DNA of 64,000 nt from Anaeramoeba flamelloides. Lineage: Eukaryota > Metamonada > Anaeramoebidae. The position numbers and the translations under genes are program-made. Below, one piece after another: positions 1-12,957 of this stretch; positions within the stretch are counted from its first letter, which is position 1; each line of letters opens with the position of its first letter. The DNA is taken from the NCBI GenBank assembly GCA_027625915.1, contig JANTQA010000047.1, forward strand, positions 7,068,001 to 7,132,000. The letters are read 5' to 3'. The notes under the pieces are model-generated. The model worked only from the letters and a program-made list of their open reading frames with translations, ran no database searches and had not been told where the DNA came from.

Positions 1-294
1 AAATATTGATCTTTTAAATTATTGGTACATTCTACTAATTTCTATGGGTTTTATATTTCTCTTAAAGTTGGATCCAACTTTCTATAAACTATCAGAAATA
101 ATTTACAGATCTAAAGAAACAGATCACCCAAGTCCAAAAAATAAAATGAAAATAAAAAAAAATAAAAAAGACAAAAAATGAAAAATTATTATTAAAATTC
201 AAAATTATATCCAAATTGAATAACAGTTTAGTATTTTTATGTTTTAACATGTTTTAACATGTTTTAACTATTTCCAAAATTTTAGAATTTATTT
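1..294 (+). mobile_element. Truncated short TIR element (family C, Tc1/mariner-like MITE)
   Basis: This is the right-hand part of a short non-autonomous element also present at 23,966-24,494 and, inverted, at 15,202-15,720. Shared blocks include the stretch around CAGATCTAAAGAAACAGAT and a terminal CCAAAATTTTAGAATTTA that matches the TIR of the complete copies. The window start cuts it off. It carries no convincing coding capacity. The segment at 240-268 also holds a short tandem repeat of GTTTTAACAT (about three units). Confidence 0.6.
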
Positions 295-1267
295 TAATTG
301 ATCAATATTATTAAATAACTTAATTCAATGCCATTATTTAGTTTTTTATTCCCAGAATAATAAAAAATTACATGATTTGTTGAATTTCAAGATTTTTTAA
401 TCAAAACACTTATAAAAAATTAAAATCAAATATTCTATCGAAAATTAAATATTTATGAATTTAACTTGAAAAAGAGAAAAATGTATACAAAAATAGTTCA
501 CAAAAGGAAAATATCTATTTAAAAACCAAAAACAAAAAAAAAGTCAAATGCTGTAAAATTACAAATGCTTAAAATGAATATACACTAGTCAATTTTTTTA
601 TCAACCAAGATATTTTTCAAAAATTTTTACTAAATTTAAAATAATACAGGGAGCCATTTTGCGGGTTGATACAATATTCTAATCATAATTTTTTCTAAAG
701 TGATTTATTAAATAGATTTAATCTTTTAATAAATAACTGCAATTTAATAAAAACAATCCTTTAAAGAATGTTTTTGGTAAAAATATTTTGCAAATTAAAA
801 AAAAGGAAAAATCAATTAATGAAATTTTTACTTTTGAAGATCACAATATTTAAAATAATGTTTACTTTTAAATATTGAGATCAAAAAATTAGTAAACTTT
901 TCAAAAAGCTCATTTTTCCAATTTCCTCAAAATTTTAAACCATAAAATATCATTTTAGTATAATTAAAAGAATTGGCTTAATTATTTGATAAATCCTGAT
1001 TTTATAAAAATCTCATCAAAATAAATAATTAATATCAATTTCAAAAAATGATTTAATTTGATTCGAATCAGTAGAAATTGCTAAAATCAAAACCACTTGT
1101 CTTTTTCAAGAAAATACCTTTACTCAAAATCAAATTCAAACTTCAAAGAGAAACTTTAAATAAAGGTAAAATAAAAGCAGATTCCAAAAAAAAGGAAAAT
1201 AAAAACAATATTTTTAAATCAAATTTTGAATCATTTTTCTTGATTTGTTTTTTTCGAAATTATCTAA

Positions 1268-4200
1268 ATGGCTACACTTCCACCACTTTGTTTGTTTGAT
1301 AACAGCATACACGGATGGAAGTCGTGGGCACTTTCACATTTGTCTCCTGTTGTTGTTGTTTCGTGTTCTGATGATGCAGAAAGTGTCTGCCAACGCAACA
1401 ATTTATCCTTTGTTGACTTGCTTCGCTCTGTACAAATTACAGACTTTTATGTGGCCACCTCTCAACCAGAAAAACAAAGGCTAATTGAGTCCTTTTATGT
1501 GAAATGGTTAACACCTGATCAAATATCACCCAAAAACAAAGAAGACACAAACAAAATCCTTCATAACATCGTGAAAAAAGGCTACACAAACTCTAAAACA
1601 GACCAACAAAACCCTTTAATTAACTCATTCCAAGTCGAAAACTTTCGGAATTGTAAATTTTCTTTTGTCTTCTTCTTGTTTTTTTCTTTGTTTCAGAAAC
1701 AAAAGCTCTTTTTTTCTTTTTTTATTTTAAATTTTGTTTTTCAAACACATAAAAAGAGATTTTTTTTCTTTTCAAAACACAAAAAAAAAAAAGAGAATAA
1801 AAGAAACTCTTTTCGTTCTCATTCAAGAAATTAATTTGAATTAAACAAGACCAATTAATGTTTGGTATTCCTAAAGTCTTTTGACTTCTTTATATTTAAT
1901 ACAAATAAGCAATTTTATTTTTTGTTTTGATTTTTGATTGAATTCAAAAAAAGAAATGAAAAAAGAAAAATGAACTCAAGAATACCAAATGTTTTAAGGC
2001 AAATATATTTGAAATAGAGGAATTAAAAAAACAAATTGTCAATTCAAACAGTTGTATTTGAGACTTCAATCATGAAATAATTTATCTTCTGATTTCTTTA
2101 TTTTTATGAATTATTTTCAATTAGAAAGTAAAATTTTTATTTACTGTTGAGAGAAAAATGTTGGACACAGAAAAATGGTTGGACACCATTTTTAATTGGG
2201 AACATTATTAAAATTGAAAATCAAATCCTATTGATAACTAGGTGAATTTTATATAAATCCAGGTTTAAATGTGTTACAAGTTCATTAATCTGTGGTGTGT
2301 GTAGAATAATGATTTGAATGGTTGATAACTAAAGTAGATCATGCTATTTTAACAAAAATCCAAGTTTTAGTAAAGTTGACTATTAATTCTGAAAATGGTA
2401 ATTTTTAAACTTGATTTAGATTATAAGAGATAGGGTTTTGAAAAAGTAGAATTACATTAATCGTTATTCTCATAAGTAGATTATTGTTATTTTCTTTAGT
2501 TATTTCACAAACGATTGAAATTAAAAATCATTTTCAGTAAGGTTCCCAATTAAAATTACTGTCCAACTATTTTTCTGTTTCCAACATTTTTCTGTTTCCA
2601 ACATTTTTTTCTCAACAGTGTGATATTTTCATTTTAATTTAAGAATATCTTTTATGAATCTGAAGAAGATCTTTTACTTTTGGTTTTTAAGTGACAATTC
2701 ATAATTTCTAATGTCACTTTTTCCACTGGTATTTGAATAATAAATGGGAAAAACTTTTCAATTCATTTTCATATTTTCAATTCAGAAATCTGGGTTTCAT
2801 TTAGGATTCTTAGTTTATACCTTAGTTTTCCAAAAATACACAGCCCAAAGAACACAAAAAAAGCACCAAACAAATAAATAGAGAACACAACTTAGAATCT
2901 ATTTTTTTTGAAAATCTCTTTAATTATAAAAGAAAAAAAAAGAAAATAGGAAAATTAAATGAAATTCCCCCCCCCCCCCCCATTTAGATTCCAAATACCA
3001 GTAATTCAAAATCCCAATATCAATATCATAATCTGTCAAACCAAATAATAATAATAATAACAATAATAATAATTGTGCAATAAGTGAAGTGGAAAAAAAG
3101 TATTAAACTCTTGATTTTTAGCAAATATGAATAATAAAAAAAATACAAAAAGAACTGAAAAAAAAATATCTCAGAACTTTTTATCAAAAAATCACAAATC
3201 GATATTCAAAGACGATATATATAGACTTCAAATTGTACATTTAACATGAAAAATTTCAAATACTCATTTTAATAATTGAAAAGAGAAAAATTTGAATAAA
3301 AAAATCCTTTGAGGATTTTTATTTAAAGATGCTACCAATCAATCTTTTAAAATTAGTATTTGAATATAAACCATATATTTTCTTAATTAACCCAAACCAT
3401 TTTTATTACTTGAGGAAAAAATTCTAAATTTAATTTTAGAATTATACTAATTAATTTTTTTCCTTGTTTCAATTTTTTATTTTATTTTGTTAAAATTTAT
3501 TTGATGTTTAAAAAAAAAATGAACATAATACTTAGATAATTTTATTTTGTAAATCCTCAAAACGCTCATAAATAGATCAAATATTAATTCTCTTAGAAGT
3601 TATACATTGAATGAAATCTGAAGAAAAAAAAAAAATGATAAAAAAAAATGAAATAAAGTAATTTACTTTTTAAACAACAGTTTTTTCATCACAACTTGCA
3701 TAAATTTTAGATAAAGAACAATTATTGAATCTATTTAGATCATTAATTTCCGCAATCAAAAATTTATACAGAATTAATAATTTGATTTTTTTTGTTAACC
3801 TATTGGAAAGAAATCAAACTTTCATTTTTAATAATTTAAAAATAAATCAAGTTACTTTGTATCAAAACCATTGGTTTCTCAAGAGATATTCTCATAGTTA
3901 CTCTTCACCCACTTTGAGGATATACCTGATTTACTTTTTTTTCTTCACATCTGATTAAATTTAATAACTTTTCAAATCTTGTAATAAAAAAAAAAAATAA
4001 AATACTTTTAGATTTGAAAATTTAAATATTTTTTTCTAAAGTTCAATATCCAATTTTCAATTACAAATAAAACTTAAAAAACATGAACATAAGATTAAAT
4101 TAACAAATTATTTTTGGTTAAGTTGTTCTATTTGTAAATAAAAATTGTAATTTCTTTTTAATTCATTTAAAAAAAATTGAAGAAATTTTTTTTTTTTTAT

Positions 4201-7200
4201 TAATTAAAAAAATTATCAGAAATTGCTTGTGTTTTGTGCTTTTCAAAATAATAATAAAAATCAATTAATATAATAATTCAAAAAATTTCCAAGTAAACAA
4301 TAAACATAACAAGGAATAAGGGATAAGGAAGAGTCGTAAATAATAAGAAAGAAGAAAAAAGAAAAAAGGAAAAAAAAAAAACAAATTGCAATTTCGATCA
4401 CTTTTGAGAGAAAAAACTTCCAAATAATTAAAGATACAATTGACTTTTTTGTTTTATGGATAAATTTTTGAATTAATTTTTTTTTTCAAAATTTCTTTCC
4501 ATCAATAAAAAATTGGAAATTGTATACGACAAGATTTTTTTAAAAACTTTTTATCACTTAATGAAGCGAATGCAAGTTTCAACATTTTTCCTTAAACTGT
4601 TACGATTGATCTTAAGAAATTTTAATTCTATGTAATTATTTACAAATTAAATTTAATTTTTTTTATATACAAAATACATTTAGATTTTTTCTTTAATAAA
4701 AATAATCATTAAATGTATTTGACATAAAAAACTTAATAACTCAGAAAAAAAAAAAAATAATAATAAAATATAAAATATGACTATTTTTGTGTTTTTAAAT
4801 CCTTTCTTGTAAAAAATTCATTCAAAAGATATTTTTTCCGATATCAATATAATTACAATTTTTGACTTTATCAAAATTTACAATAGAACCCAAAAAAAAC
4901 ACATGAAAAGTTTTGGAAATTTTTCTTTTTCTCTTATAACCTTGCAATATACTATATTAATACAACTTCAAATCCATTTGATATAATCTAAAACATCCGC
5001 GTTCAACTTTTAGTAAATTTTTAATTTGATTAATTTACACTGTGTAAATTAAGATATTAAAATATACAATAATATGTATTTCACTTTAAAATATTTGATT
5101 ATTTACTCAAATATCTTTAGTTTTTTTTTTTTTTGAGATGAAAAATATTTTATTTTTGAAAATATAAAAAATAATTTTAAATGTTAATATTCCCTTATTT
5201 TCAAATAGAAAATTATTATAAAATAGAAAATTATTCTAAAATAGAATATATTGTTTATCTTTGTTAAAATTGTTGTTAAAAAGGAAAGAAATAAAATTTT
5301 TTGCAAATAATTTTCAAAATATTAAATAGATGAAAGTTAATTTATTTATTAATTTTCTTGTAAGAAATAACACCAATAAAAAAACTTTTTTTTTTTTTTT
5401 CAATTTTAATCAAATTAAAAAACGTATTTATGTTAAATAAATAATAATAATAATAAAAATAAAAACTATTCCTAATTAATAATAGCAACAACAAATCCAA
5501 CGCCATGGTTTGTAGATTATAGAAGAGAATATTTACATTATTTACCAATCTCACCACATGAATCACTTGAACACCCAATTGCAAGTGTTTCAATTATTAG
5601 CAGTGAAATTGATGTTGAAAAATCAATGAATAAATTATCAACATTATTTGACTTAAGCCATCCTCCAAATTTCATGATTGAAAACAAAATGGAATTTGAT
5701 ATTCTTCAAATTTATATTATTATTAACGATGTTCAACTTGGTGACACCAAAAAGTAATTTTTTTTTCTTTTTTGATTTGAATATTTATATAAATTTGTTT
5801 TTTTAAGTAATTCATGATCAAAATCAGCAAATTTCTTCAATTTTTTTGAATAATGATTTCAGAAAATTGAATTAATTTAAATCTATTTTAAAAAAATATT
5901 CAACACACATAATTTTTTGACTTGATTAAATTTTTCACAACTTTTAATAATTATTTTACTTGATTATTTAAATTAGTTAATCAAAAAATTGTAATTTTTA
6001 AATTATCATTTATTTAAGGTTTACAATTCCTGAAACGGGTAAAAAAAATAACAATCATAACTAATAACAATTAATTCTCTTTTATTATTAATAATATAAT
6101 TAATAACTCAAGAGTATCTTTTTTTAAAAAAATATCAAATTTCTTGTTTTCTATTCAAAATAACAAAATTTGTATTTTTTCATGCATACTTATTGAGAAT
6201 ATTCCATCATTAAATCAATAATTTAACACATTTTTTAACAATTCTTTTTTTTGATAAAAAATTTTAATACAACTCATCAAATTTCTTGATATATATTCAA
6301 AAAAATTAAAAAACATTTTTATATGAATTATCACTGATAATATTAAATCTAAATATTTAATTTAGAAAATTTACAAATTGTTTGTAATAAAACAAAATTG
6401 TATTCTAAAAAAAAAAATAAAAGTAAGAAAAAGTTTAAAAAGAATAAAAAAATTATGATAAAAATTCTTTTTGGTGAAATTAATGCAATAAATAATTTGT
6501 TAAAAAAACAAAATAAAATAATGTGATTAAAATAAAATTAATTCAATTTTTTCTTTGATTAATTTCTAACAATTTTTAATTCATAATTGAAGAACCTTAT
6601 TCCAAGCTGATACAAATCAATATTTTAATAAATATATACACAATAATAGTATCCATTCTTAATCAAAATAAATTATCTTAATTACATAAGGAAAATTTTA
6701 TCAATTTCATTCTAGAATTTAACAAATAAATCCCCCCCCCCATTTTTTTTTCATTGTTTTATTACTTTGTTAAAATTTTTCTGATCAAAAGAAAAAAACA
6801 CTAACTACCAAATTACCATGCTTTATTTTCAAATTTCATAGTTATCATAGATGTATTGATCATTTAAACATTTATAAGCTATGTAATAGATTTTATCTAC
6901 AAAAAAGATTTGGAAGTATGGAATAAATCCTTATTTTCCCTTTTTAACATCCTGCTTTACATTTTTTTCTATTTTCATCTTTTTTTCCATTACAATAATG
7001 AAAAAAGATTTAAAGGAAATTCCTAAGAATTACCTTCATGAAAACTTCCGTTATTAATCTTTTGGGTGACTTTTCATTAAATTTAATAACTTTTCAAACC
7101 TTGAAAATTAAAAAAAGAGAAATATTTCCAAAATTTTCAAATCTAAATAATTTTTCCTGGATTTCAATATACAACTTTTAAATAAAAAAAGTTACTTAAA

Positions 7201-10200
7201 AATAATGATAATAAGATTAAATTAACAAATTATTTTTTGGTTAATTTGCATTAGTTGTTAATAAAAGTGATTATTTATTAGAGGTTTTGATGATAACATA
7301 TATTATCATGATATTAACAATAAAATCGCGGTGTATTAAAAAATTGTGATTAGTTCAACTTTATCGTGATATTCAATATTATCGCAATATTCACATTATC
7401 GCGATATTCATATTATCGCGAAAAAATGAAAAATTATTTTTTTGAAATTATTTTAAAAAAATACCTTGAGACTTTGAAAACACTTTCCCCTTTAATAAAT
7501 GTTAGAAAGTGTTGCAAGTGTTGTAAATTGTCTTCAAGTGTTTGAAAGTTTTGAAAGACAGAAAACTTTTATAAAGGGAATGAGTTTGGTTTGTAGTGGA
7601 AACACAAATTTTATTCTTTTCATTTTTTTTTTTAACAAAATATAAAATCTCAAACAAATTTTATGATCAAACTAATAATTACCCATTCCAACAATACACT
7701 TGAATATAAGATAAATGTGTTTTCTTAAAATGGAGTTGTTACATTCACAATTTTAAATAGCCAAAAAGAATAAAGAATAATTTTCCTTCTTATTGGTGAT
7801 CGATTAAACAAAAACCTCTAAGCTCTAATTGTGTTTTCTGTACAATACCAAGATATGAGAAGAAGAAAAAGAACAAGAAGACAAATTTTGCAAACAATCT
7901 AAATAATTGGTGATAATCTGACAAGGATGTTGTGAAATCTTTTCGAAAAGTTATCCAACCCCTTTTAGCTTTCTGAGAATATTGAAAATGTTTTAACCCA
8001 AGAACACATTCTTTAAAGAACAGATAAAGTTTTGATTGTTTTCGAAGGTATTTTATTCAACTCAATTTACAACACCAGGATTAACTGAAAAAATATTTAT
8101 TTCTCTTTATTTCTTATTGTTGTTGATCTTAAAGGATCGATAGGTTTGTCAACCAAATAAAATGAAAACACAATAAAACTCTTGGATCTGATCCTTGATT
8201 GGATCAAGTATCTTTTTTGTTGTTTTTTCAAAGAATGGCTTTTTGTCACCTAAACTATTTTTTGATCAAAAAAAATTTTCTTTGTTTAAATATTTCTCAA
8301 TTAAAACAAAAATCCATCAACTATTAAATCGCGATTACTTTTTAATCGCGATATTTTGGCATTTATCGCGATTTTATAGTAATTATCGCGATTTTTAGAA
8401 TATCGCGATAATATTGAATATCGCGATTTGATGGAAATTATCGCGATTTTTGTTACTTTATCGTGAATTAAGCATGTTATCATTAAAACCTCTATTTAAC
8501 AAGAACTCAAAAATTATACATTTGACATAATACAAAACCAATTTTTTAATTTAACTTTTTACTTTATTTTTTGAGATTAAATTAAATTTAATCTCTAAAA
8601 TTAAAATTTTAATACATAAAATATCATTTAATTCATTTTTTTAATATGGTTTGATATTAATCCGATTCATTATATTAAAATATGATTCCTTTATTAAATA
8701 AACTTGTAAATTTGAATAAAATTTAATATTTTAATTTTAGATGAAAAAATCAAAAATCATTATTTTTATTATACTTATTTAAATAAAAATATTTTAAATT
8801 TTGGAATAAAATTTATTTAACATATCGTTTTTAATTTATATTAAACTAAATTTTTTAAAATTTTAATCAATCTTGTTTAATTTTTTTCTATTTTTTCAAT
8901 CATTATATTTTTATCATTTAAAAAATATTTTATTTCTAATGAAAAATTAACAAATAGAGCAAACATTATTTATGAAAAAATGATTGAGAAACATGGAAAA
9001 AACAAATGCTTTTTAATACCAATAAATTCAGCAAAAGAAGAAGAGAACAAGAATATATTACCCAAAAAATTATGGACAGAGCATTTCATTTCAAGTAAAA
9101 GAAGGGATAATGAAGAAATAATATATGGCAAACGATTAAATGAAAAGGATTATTATGAAATTACAAGATTTGCAAATAATTTTGTCAAACAAATATTATT
9201 TCCATTTTTAGAAAAAAAAATCACAATGATTAGCGAGGTGATTATTAATTCCAAAAAGGGATTAAAAGGGAAGTTTAAATCATTGATCAAAAGAAAGTCA
9301 ACTGTCAATTCACGAAAAAAGAGCATCAAAAAGGAAAGTGAGATTGAAATCATTGAAAATGATCGGATTGTAAAAAAAATAAGACAATTTGCAGATTATC
9401 AATTTTTAATTCATGATTTTGAAAATGCGATTTCGAATTATAAAACTGCAACAGCACATTTTAAAAAAATCGGAGCTAAAAGAAGTTATATTGATACGTT
9501 GGTGATTCAAATTATATTAAATTTTTTAATTGAAGAAAAAATCTCTGAAAATTTGATTACATTAATTTTAAATGAATTTTCAAAAATGGATTTAAATGAA
9601 AGGAAAATATCATTCTATTGGATTTTAGCTGATCTATATAAATTAATTCAAAACCCATTACAAACATCAAAATACTTTTTTGAATTATCTCAAGAAATTG
9701 ATGATGAATTAATCTCAAGTTTGTCAATGGAACAATCAAGTTATTACCAGCTATTTAACAACCCAATTAGATTTCGGCATTATTTATTTGATCAATTTAC
9801 TGCAGGCATGCGATATTATAATTGCAAACTTTATGCACATTCGATGAGATGCTGCTGTAGATCATTGATCCCAATTGAAGGTAAAAATTGGAAAATTATT
9901 GAAGATCAAATCAATTTCACGAATGGGCGAAATTCCTTTTTCTTAACAGAATATGAACAATCAATCAAATGCTTTAAACAAGTATTAAGCTCGCCACTTC
10001 AACCTGCTATCAAGCAAACACAAACAATAAAGGAATTTCTATACAGTGTGACAACTTTCACTAAGCAAAAAAAAATCATCATCAATGATTTAAATATTCC
10101 TATTGTAAACAAAAAATCCATTGATGTTTATTTAATTGATGATTACAGAAAATCTTCTTCTTCTTCAAAAAAAATACCTTTACAAAATTGGAAAAAATAT

Positions 10201-12957
10201 GAAAAAAATTTAATAAATAATATTAAAAAAGAGAAAGAGAAAGAGAAAGAGAAAGAAAAAGAAAAAGAAAAAGAGAAGGAGAAGGAGAAGGAGAAAGGGA
10301 AGAAGAAGGAAAATGGGAAGGAAAAAGAGAATGGAGATATGAAAGGGAATGTGGAGGAGAATGTGGAGGAGAAAAAAATCGAACCAAATAAAAACACAAT
10401 ATTAAATTGGACTTATGCAAAAAAAAAAAAAAAAAAACCAATATTTATTCAAAAAAAAGAGTTTCTGTAATTGGTGAAGAAATAACTGTAAAATTTTTCT
10501 TGAAAAACCCATTAAAAATTAAATTAAAATTGACAAATGTTCATTTAGTTGGCTATTTTGGAAAAAAAAGAAATAAAGAAATTACTAAAGAAATCAAATC
10601 AAAATTTATTCGAATTCAACATAATAACAATAAAAATGGCAATAATAAAAACGAAAATAATGAGGGTAATAATAAAAATAATGAGAATAAAAATAATGAT
10701 AAGAATAAAAAAATAAAAAAATCAAAATTAGAATTTTTTTGGATTAAATTTAGGAAATTTACAAAATGAAGAAAAACAATCAAATTTAATTTCCGAAAAA
10801 AAAACAATTAGCTTTTTACCCGAAGAAAAAAAACTAATTGAATTAAAAATAACTCCTTTACAAAATGGAAATTTCCATATCTATGGTGTTGGAATTACAT
10901 TGTATGATTATATCATCAACATTTTAAACTTTCAAAAAAAAAAAAAAAATTAAATTTCAAATTAAATAAAGAAGATAATGAACCTTTAAAAGATTATCGT
11001 TTTGATTTACACATTGTCAATAAAATGCCATTATTACAAGTAAAGTTTATAAAATTTATTAATAAGGATTTTTATCTGGGCTCAATATGTAAAATACCTT
11101 TGACTTTGAAAAACGTTGGACAAACATCTTTATCTGATTTGTATTGTACAATTGAACCATCAGAAAATTTATTAATCAACAAAAAAATAGAAAATTCTTC
11201 AAAACCATTGGTTGACAAAAATAATGATCAAAAGAAAAAAAAAAAATCAAAATTAAAACTAATGAAAGACATGTTTTCGAATTATAATTCTTCTTGTTAC
11301 AAATTACCAATCAAGAAAATAGGAAGGAATGAACAAATTGAAATTATGATTAATTTCCGAATGTTTAAATTAGGGATACATGATCTTTATTTATTATTTT
11401 ATTATAAAAAATCATCTGGAAAAATCTCCAAAAAGTTGCCTTATCGATTACTACGAATTCATAAACAAATAAAAATAATACCATCAATCAAAATAAACAC
11501 TAAACTATTACCAAGTTCAAAAAATATCAATGAATTTAATATTATTTGCAACATTCACAATTTAACCAAAAAAAAAATACTCAAATTGCAACAATTAACT
11601 TCAATCAGTAATAGATGGAAAGCAGTACCATTGAGCTTAACAAAAAAATGATTTACAAAATGAATGTACAATTTTACAACCCAAATCATCAACAACTTTT
11701 TTAATCAAAAATGATTTTACAAAAAATCAATTTACCCGTTAATAATAAAAATGATAATGAAAGAGAGAATAACAATGGAAATAAAAATGATAATGGAAAT
11801 AAAAACGATAATGGAAATACAAACGATAATAGAAATAAAAACAATAATGGCAATGATAATGATAATGATAATGAAATAGGGAATAAAAATGAAAATGAGA
11901 ATGATGAAAATTATCAAAATGATAAAATCATTTCAAATCTTTGTTTAAACCCAAAATCAAAATTAATTAATTGTAATGATAACTCTATTTATAATATTTT
12001 TTTAAATCGAGAAAAAAATAATAAAGAAACTGAATTTAATTTGATATTTTTATGGGAAAATAAAAGAATAATTAAATATATTAAAAAACAAAACACATCA
12101 AATTACTGGTAATAACAATAATAATAATCAAAAAAATAAAAATAAAAACAAAAAAAAAAACAAATATTTTTATTCACAATATAATATCTTCAATTTAGAA
12201 CCATTTAATAAAGAATTAAAAAAAAACAAAGGAACAAAAGATGATTTTGTTTTTTATTACAAAAAAAAGTTATAAATGCGAATAATGAGAACAAACAAGA
12301 ACTCCAAAAAAATGTAGACGAAATATTGGATGATTTTGATGATTTTGAAAAAGATGATGATTTATTAAATTTAATAAAATTTAAAAATGACAATGAAAAT
12401 AACAATGGAAACACAAATACAACTGAAAATAAAAACAATAAATATATTCAATTGAATAACCAATTAAATCGAAAAAGAAATCGAACTTTGATTTATGATG
12501 ATTATTTTTCAAATAATTATCAAAAACCATTAAATGTTATTATTGAATCACCAAATATTGTTTATCATGACTTTTCAAAAATACCAATGAAAACAATCCC
12601 AATCAAAATCAAAATAATTAATTTAACAAACATTAGTATCAATTTAACTGTAAAGGCACTTCCGCCTAAAAAGGAAACATCACTGTTCAAGGCACCTGTA
12701 GTCCAACCCTTCCGACCAAGATTTTTCATTTCAAATTTAACAAGCCAAAAAATCATTAATTTTTTACCTCAGAAATCAGAAATTCTTCATTTTTCATCTT
12801 CATTTTCAAAACCTGGTATTTATAACATCCAGAGATTCCATTTTTTAATAACACCAAACACAGGAACGCAAAGAAAAAATATCGACAATGTAATAATCGT
12901 TAAAATGTCGAATCAACAAAAATTAGTTGAAATTATTGATCAAAAAACTCAAAATTA
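1268..12957 (+). CDS. TRAPPC8: TRAPPC8 (Trs85-like) TRAPP III subunit, copy A, three exons
   Basis: TRAPPC8 is the TRAPP III-specific subunit that directs Rab1/Ypt1 activation in ER-Golgi traffic and autophagy. Exons: 1,268-1,652; 5,486-5,753; 8,958-12,957. Splice phases agree (1, then 2), and the direct exon 2-3 join gives DTKKANIIYEKM, matching DEQRAESIYEEM of animal TRAPPC8 without a gap. Exon 1 has the family N-terminus (VVVVSCSDDAES, NNLSFVDLL). Exon 2 has NPTPWFVDYRREYL. Exon 3 has KGLKGKFKSLIKR, the helical-repeat segment (ADYQFLIHDFENAISNYKTA, HSMRCCCRSL, EDQINFTNGR) and beta-rich C-terminal domains (GIHDLYLLFYYKK, SNRWKAVPL, FSKPGIYNI). About 1,550 residues, slightly longer than human (about 1,435) because of K/E and N/D/G tracts. 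Exon 3 has about seven run-length frame breaks (near 10,430, 10,737, 10,945, 11,645, 12,088, 12,255 with two). Copy B reads through these sites, so errors or recent decay are possible. Introns are 3.8 and 3.2 kb, unusually long here. Confidence 0.9.
2144..2618 (+). mobile_element. Family D TIR element (MITE), private to copy A
   Basis: The element is about 475 bp and opens with CTGTTGAGAGAAAAATG, followed by TTGGACACAGAAAAATGG. It closes with the inverted form ending CTCAACAG, giving TIRs of about 40 bp. Internal sequence is non-coding. A second copy lies inverted at 53,257-53,714. The right arm has an empty site at about 50,915-50,940 (in + order ATGAAAATATCTCAATAAAA), so it inserted after the arms separated or was lost there. 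TA precedes both copies; the duplication on the right is not clean. Confidence 0.85.
2967..2981 (+). repeat. 15-base C homopolymer
   Basis: A run of fifteen C in otherwise very AT-rich intron DNA. The matching right-arm site (50,580-50,587, as G) has only eight. A second C run at 6,732-6,741 (10) pairs with 46,838-46,851 (14 G). Confidence 0.9.
5754..8957 (+). other. TRAPPC8 copy A intron 2 (3.2 kb)
   Basis: Donor GTAATT at 5,754. The acceptor is AATAG ending at 8,957; a second AG follows at 8,958-8,959. It contains a possible 20-base micro-exon (6,019-6,038), the second unit of the intronic direct repeat (about 7,074-7,280), and the 1.2 kb family A transposon (7,280-8,493). The right-arm counterpart (45,471-47,830) lacks the transposon but carries its own 593-bp insertion at 46,137-46,729. 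Confidence 0.75.
7280..8493 (+). mobile_element. Family A non-autonomous DNA transposon, copy 1 (1,214 bp)
   Basis: Ends are AGAGGTTTTGATGATAACAT and the near-perfect inverse ATGTTATCATTAAAACCTCT. Just inside each end is a cluster of ATCGCGAT/TATCGCGATA motifs (about 7,325-7,425 and 8,330-8,460), striking in such AT-rich DNA. The roughly 900-bp core has no credible ORF. It is flanked by ATT (7,277-7,279 and 8,494-8,496; readable as TATT with a shared T). The right arm has the empty site at about 45,700-45,712, reading AACAAGAA joined straight to TTATTT in gene sense. A second copy is at 30,437-31,715. The superfamily is not recognised; the transposase source is not in the window. Confidence 0.88.
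10228..10375 (+). repeat. K/E low-complexity coding tract in TRAPPC8 exon 3
   Basis: Tandem GAGAAAGA-type hexamers encode a long run of KE dipeptides followed by GKKKENGKEKENGDMKGN. It sits between the conserved helical-repeat part and the C-terminal domains, where a flexible linker is tolerable. Copy B has the same tract at about 44,050-44,200. A second low-complexity tract at about 11,745-11,910 is built from AATGATAA-type repeats (N/D/G/K). Confidence 0.85.

Larger units (their letters stand above)
1653..5485 (+). other. TRAPPC8 copy A intron 1 (3.8 kb)
   Basis: Donor GTAAAT at 1,653, acceptor AATAG ending at 5,485. It holds a family D element (2,144-2,618) that copy B lacks, a 15-C run (2,967-2,981), a well-conserved 234-base block (3,725-3,958) and the first unit of an intronic direct repeat (about 3,957-4,150, see 7,074). 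Apart from the MITE the intron matches copy B intron 1 (48,099-51,408), with visibly more substitutions than the exons. Confidence 0.75.

Noticed and set aside
8195-8398. Open frames inside family A elements (also 8,301-8,483 and 31,287-31,469)
   Set aside because: Not shared between the two element copies and rich in F/K/I; chance ORFs in AT-rich non-coding DNA.
10143-10441. F/S/L-rich open frames opposite the TRAPPC8 K/E tract, and their right-arm mirrors at 43,913-44,262
   Set aside because: They are antisense readings of the GAGAAAGA repeat in the real exon.
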